Origin: Paenibacillaceae bacterium ZCTH02-B3
Lineage (GTDB): Bacteria > Bacillota > Bacilli > Paenibacillales > Paenibacillaceae
Assembly: GCA_002159065.1 (NCBI GenBank)
Contig: LZRV01000052.1
Location: 56,896-120,895 of the forward strand
DNA length: 64,000 nucleotides
Direction of reading: 5' to 3'
Position numbers and translations under genes: made by a program
Part shown: positions 61,082 to 64,000 of the stretch, in pieces
How positions within the stretch are numbered: position 1 is the first letter of the stretch
Layout of the letters: every line of letters starts with the position of its first letter
Notes under the pieces: generated by a model
What the model was told of the DNA's origin: nothing
The model's input: only the letters and a program-made list of their open reading frames with translations
The model's database searches: none

Positions 61082-62133
61082 AACACCGTTTTGACGCCCT
61101 GCTGGCCCGGGCCTGGCGATGCGAAGACGAGCTGCAGGCGCTCGCGTTGTACGAGGAAGCCATCGTCATCGCCGACCGCTACCTGACCGAATCGGACGCC
61201 CACAGGGCCCGGATGGATTATTCCGAGAAAGCCGTGGAGACCGGCTTTTACGACAAGCTGCTGGTTTCCTTCGCCTGGTGTTGGTCCAAATTCGTCGCGC
61301 ATCCCGATCGGTATTCGAGCTTTTACATGCTGTGGCATTTCAAATGGGTGGTCGAAGATTTGCACCGATACGCCGCGTATTCCCTGGATCAGCTGGAACG
61401 GCTGCTGGAGATGTTCCGAGAATACTGCGAAAAATACCATTATTCGCTGCGGCCTTATTATGAAGCCTGTATGCGGTTCCGGTTGGATTCGGGAAACCTT
61501 GCGGAGGCGGACGAATACTATCGGCATTGGCGAAAGGCCAAGCGGGACGGACTGTCCAACTGCCAGGCGTGCGAGCAGCATGCCATGGGGGAATATTACA
61601 TCGGGAAAGGCCAATATAAACGGGCGTTGCAAGTCCTTGGGCCGATCCTGGAAGGCAAACTCACGTGCCGCAGCGTGCCCAAAGCCACCCATGTCATGGT
61701 CGCCGAAGCCTATCTGGCGCTGGGACAGCCGGAAGAAGCCGCAAAGTACGCGGACAAAGCCTGTCGCTCCCTGAAGGGGATTGGGGATTTGGGCAAGTTC
61801 GGCACGCTGATCGCCTTTTATGCGGTGATGAACCGCAGGAGGGCGCTGAAACTGTACCGGGAGACCTGCCGGTATGCCCGCATGAAGGTGAACGATTGGG
61901 CCAGGCTGCATTATCTCGCCGGCGTGCAGTTTTTGCTGGAACAGCCGGGGGAGGGCGCAAACCGCAGGCGGAAGGCATCCCCGGCCGGGCTGGACCATGA
62001 TTGGGTGCGATCGGAAGTGGAACGGTTGGCGAAGGCTTTTGACGAGAGAAATCAAAACGGGCATGTAAGCCGGAAAATCGAGGGGTTCAAGAAGAATTTC
62101 GAAAAGCTGAAACGAATGGCCGCCTCTACGTGA
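61078..62133 (+). CDS. TPR-like helical-repeat protein, partner of the HSP90 protein
   Basis: The 351-residue protein consists of helical repeats (ALALYEEAIVIADRYLTESD, AEADEYYRHWRKAKRDGLSN, YIGKGQYKRALQVLGPILEG, YLALGQPEEAAKYADKACRS). A Trp/Tyr-rich region (CWSKFVAHPDRYSSFYMLWH) and a basic C-terminus follow. ATG 61078 overlaps the HSP90 stop by 4 bp, so expression is coupled. Eukaryotic Hsp90 uses TPR co-chaperones; a bacterial analogue is inferred from layout only. Confidence 0.8.
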   Translation: MKHRFDALLARAWRCEDELQALALYEEAIVIADRYLTESDAHRARMDYSEKAVETGFYDKLLVSFAWCWSKFVAHPDRYSSFYMLWHFKWVVEDLHRYAAYSLDQLERLLEMFREYCEKYHYSLRPYYEACMRFRLDSGNLAEADEYYRHWRKAKRDGLSNCQACEQHAMGEYYIGKGQYKRALQVLGPILEGKLTCRSVPKATHVMVAEAYLALGQPEEAAKYADKACRSLKGIGDLGKFGTLIAFYAVMNRRRALKLYRETCRYARMKVNDWARLHYLAGVQFLLEQPGEGANRRRKASPAGLDHDWVRSEVERLAKAFDERNQNGHVSRKIEGFKKNFEKLKRMAAST

Positions 62134-62248
62134 CGACTTTTTCATTTCGGCGGTTGCCGGCATGAATCATCCGTTTATTGCGGACCCGGGGTGAATTTGC
62201 TTCAATGGAGTTGGCGGCGGAAGTAACGGGTTCATAAGGTGAGACGGC

Positions 62249-62550
62249 GTGATCAAGGCCATTGTTTTTGATTTCGACGGAACGGGTACAACGCCATTTC
62301 CGATATATGCCTATATGCCGCGAGTTTGGCCTGGAACTTCCGTTGGCGCCTGGATGGACGACAACGATCTCGATCCTGGCAAGAATCGGAAAACGATTTG
62401 GAGTGCCCGGTCGACCGGGCTGCCATCGAGCGGAAATTTCATGAGTTGCCTGCCGGACACATGCAAAACCTGACTTTTCGTCCGGGGAACCTCGACACGC
62501 TGGAACAAGCATGGCGGACGGGACTTCGCACAGTGCAGAAAGGGGATGCG
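62249..62550 (+). pseudogene. HAD-family hydrolase remnant with frameshifts
   Basis: GTG 62249 starts IKAIVFDFDGT, the HAD motif I. Further HAD-like pieces appear in other frames: REFGLELPLA in one and PVDRAAIERKFHELPAGHMQ with TFRPGNLDTLEQAWRTGLRT in another. At least two frameshifts and loss of motifs II-IV make it a pseudogene. It ends where the next hydrolase gene begins. Confidence 0.65.
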
Positions 62551-62552
62551 GG

Positions 62553-63362
62553 GTGCGGTTGCTGGAAAAAACGCTGCAAAGGGACGGCTGCGAGATCCAT
62601 TACTGGATGACGCCCGAAGCGAAAGACGCGTGGCTCGTATTCCTGCACGGCGCCGGCGCGGATCACCGCACGTTTGAAGGGCAGCTGCCGGCGCTCCAGG
62701 ACCGGTACGGCCTTCTTCTTTGGGACGCCCGCGGGCACGGCCGTTCCCGGCCGGCGCGGGGGCGTTTCGGCATCCCCCTTCTGGCGGACGACCTGCTGGC
62801 CGTGCTGGAGCGGGAGGGGATCGAGCAGGCGGTCTTTGTCGGGCATTCGATGGGCGGCTGCGTGGCGCAGGAAATCGTCCGCCGGGATCCCGGCAAGGTG
62901 CAGGCCCTTGTGCTGATCGACACCTTCAGCGTCACCTGGACGCCGTCACCGGCTTTGCGCATGGCTTTGCGCATGGCGCCGCATGTTTTGTGGCTCTGCC
63001 CCTGGCCGCTCCTCGTGCGTTGGGCCGCCTCCTACAGCACGGTGGATCCGGACGCCCGGCGCTATGTGCGGGAAGCCGTGCGGACCGTCGGACAGCGCAA
63101 CTTCATCCGGTTCCTGGCCGCCACGGCCGCCTTCCTCCATCCCGAGCCCGATTACCGGATTCCCGTTCCGACCATGCTGGTCCTGGGAGAAGAGGAAAGG
63201 CTGGGCTACATTCGCAATACCGCGCCCTTGTGGTCCCGGCGGGAGCCGCGCTGCATCCTTCGCCGGATCCCCCATGCCGGACATTTCGCCCATCAGGATC
63301 ATCCGAAAATGTTCAACGGGCTGATGGTGTCCTTTTTGGAACAGACCTTGAACAGGGCATGA
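62553..63362 (+). CDS. Alpha/beta-hydrolase
   Basis: The 269-residue protein has the oxyanion motif FLHGAGADHRTFEGQ, nucleophile elbow VGHSMGGCVAQEIVRRDPGK, an acid region near PTMLVLGEEE and the catalytic His in IPHAGHFAHQDHP. The cap region includes a short MALRMALRMAP repeat (three 12-bp units near 62955-62985). GTG 62553 follows AGGGG; upstream codons lie in the HAD remnant. Substrate unknown; esterase or peroxidase-type possible. Confidence 0.9.
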   Translation: MRLLEKTLQRDGCEIHYWMTPEAKDAWLVFLHGAGADHRTFEGQLPALQDRYGLLLWDARGHGRSRPARGRFGIPLLADDLLAVLEREGIEQAVFVGHSMGGCVAQEIVRRDPGKVQALVLIDTFSVTWTPSPALRMALRMAPHVLWLCPWPLLVRWAASYSTVDPDARRYVREAVRTVGQRNFIRFLAATAAFLHPEPDYRIPVPTMLVLGEEERLGYIRNTAPLWSRREPRCILRRIPHAGHFAHQDHPKMFNGLMVSFLEQTLNRA

Positions 63363-63419
63363 TGCAGAAAACTTCTCCCCGCGTCAACCCCCGGCATACG
63401 GATGTCTGAGTCAAGCTAG

Positions 63420-64000
63420 TGTGGGCACCTTTTTTGGATTCTGGATGCGAACTTGAAAAGAACCTTTCCCTTGTAAGCGCTTTTGGTGTTCTTCCTTATG
63501 GGATTGGCGTTTCATTTTTCTGGTATTAGTATCCTCTAAGCCCTTTCAATGCCATGCCCGTTGTGCTACTCTGCCACGGCCCCCTAAGCAACCGGATCAT
63601 CCCGTTAACGTATCCTTTGGTCGGTCGTATAACGTCCCTTAGCAACTTCCGAATGCTGACGGAGCGCTGCGGCGTTGGAGTCTTGCCTCCATACGTAACC
63701 AGGACCACTCCGGCTTCCCGGCCTCTCATGATTGTCCGCAGCATCGCGCTGACGCCTCGCTCGCTCCAGCTGTATCCGCCTCGCTTCGTCCGTCTGGCAA
63801 AGATCCGCATCTGCGCTTCCGCGCTCCCCATCGGCCTCATGCCGCTCGTGTCGATGCCCGCCGCCTGGAGCGTCTTCCGGTAGTCCTCCAGATGCTTCCG
63901 GTGTTGCTTCAGAAACTGCTTGTATTCCTCCCAGTCCTTCCGCTGCTTTGGCGCGATGTCCTCTGCCGACACGCTCTCCACAGCTGTCAGCAAAGCGGCT
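63420..64000 (-). mobile_element. Insertion sequence, ISLre2/UPF0236-like, cut by the window end
   Basis: The transposase-like frame at 63526-64000 is followed by about 100 bp of non-coding sequence containing GTGTGGGCACCTTTTTTGG, which may be near the IS end. The exact end and target duplication cannot be seen because the other end is outside the window. Confidence 0.55.
63526..64000 (-). CDS. ISLre2-family (UPF0236) transposase, C-terminal part
   Basis: The frame is open across the window edge and ends at 63526. It encodes EEYKQFLKQHRKHLEDYRKT, GMRPMGSAEAQMRIFARRTK, RGGYSWSERGVSAMLRTIMR and IRPTKGYVNGMIRLL. The GSAEAQMRIFARRxKxxGxSWS pattern fits the C-terminal end of UPF0236/ISLre2 proteins. 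The N-terminus and DDE residues lie outside the window. Confidence 0.75.
   Translation of the reverse strand, partial: AALLTAVESVSAEDIAPKQRKDWEEYKQFLKQHRKHLEDYRKTLQAAGIDTSGMRPMGSAEAQMRIFARRTKRGGYSWSERGVSAMLRTIMRGREAGVVLVTYGGKTPTPQRSVSIRKLLRDVIRPTKGYVNGMIRLLRGPWQSSTTGMALKGLRGY

Overview
The window looks like chromosomal DNA from a high-GC Gram-positive of the Paenibacillaceae (Thermobacillus/Cohnella/Paenibacillus-like). The reasons are strong AGGAGG-type ribosome sites, many GTG and TTG starts, an S-layer protein with three SLH domains, a YesN-type AraC regulator, HemAT, EcsAB, Bacillus-type QueF and a xylAB/xylR locus. GC is high by eye almost everywhere; the clear exception is an AT-rich block at about 28.64-30.44 kb that looks acquired. 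No rRNA, tRNA or CRISPR array was seen.

Layout. 0-6 kb: AraC and GntR regulators, then a minus-strand moxR-DUF58-DUF4129 operon. 6-9 kb: queF, a VUT/YhhQ-type queuosine-precursor transporter and an Fsr-like exporter. 9-13.5 kb: xylR, xylA and xylB with a readable operator. 13.6-24 kb: an SDR enzyme, a SARP-type response regulator, a 1072-residue hybrid kinase and a 1585-residue S-layer protein (GLUG region, seven-blade-like repeat, SLH anchor). 24-33.3 kb: a defence/conflict island with two near-duplicate Sir2 genes flanking an EamA transporter, an EcsAB pair and an AT-rich anti-phage dCTP deaminase cassette, followed by a VbhA-like antitoxin and a zeta-kinase/Fic fusion toxin. 33.4-37.5 kb: an AAA+/TPR pair and a two-component system whose response regulator has lost its receiver domain to an antisense rlmCD fragment.

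37.6-44 kb: two Pro/Ser-rich membrane-anchored proteins, HemAT, a small membrane protein and an internally deleted VOC protein. 44-46.6 kb: a MerR-controlled ABC exporter. 46.6-48.6 kb: a tandem array of Nif11-leader RiPP precursors, four intact and two decayed. 49-53 kb: GNAT, MscL with a zinc-ribbon tail, a methyltransferase and a bactofilin + ParM-like actin operon. The bactofilin promoter region shares a striking element with the S-layer gene. 53-57.4 kb: LLM oxidoreductase, a PadR-ABC drug-export operon and a HI0933-type flavoprotein. 57.9-63.4 kb: an unknown protein with a probable frameshift, an HSP90-family protein translationally coupled to a TPR partner, a HAD pseudogene and an alpha/beta hydrolase. 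The window ends inside an ISLre2/UPF0236-type insertion sequence.

Most likely to be new: the Nif11 array with hydrophobic cores and no local maturase; the zeta-Fic fusion toxin with its antitoxin inside a Sir2/dCTP-deaminase island, including a possible regulatory leader RNA and a 56-residue partner ORF; and the shared S-layer/bactofilin promoter element. Pseudogene remnants (response regulator, rlmCD, GNAT, HAD, VOC, Nif11 copies) suggest active rearrangement. All family calls are by eye from motifs; no database was searched.
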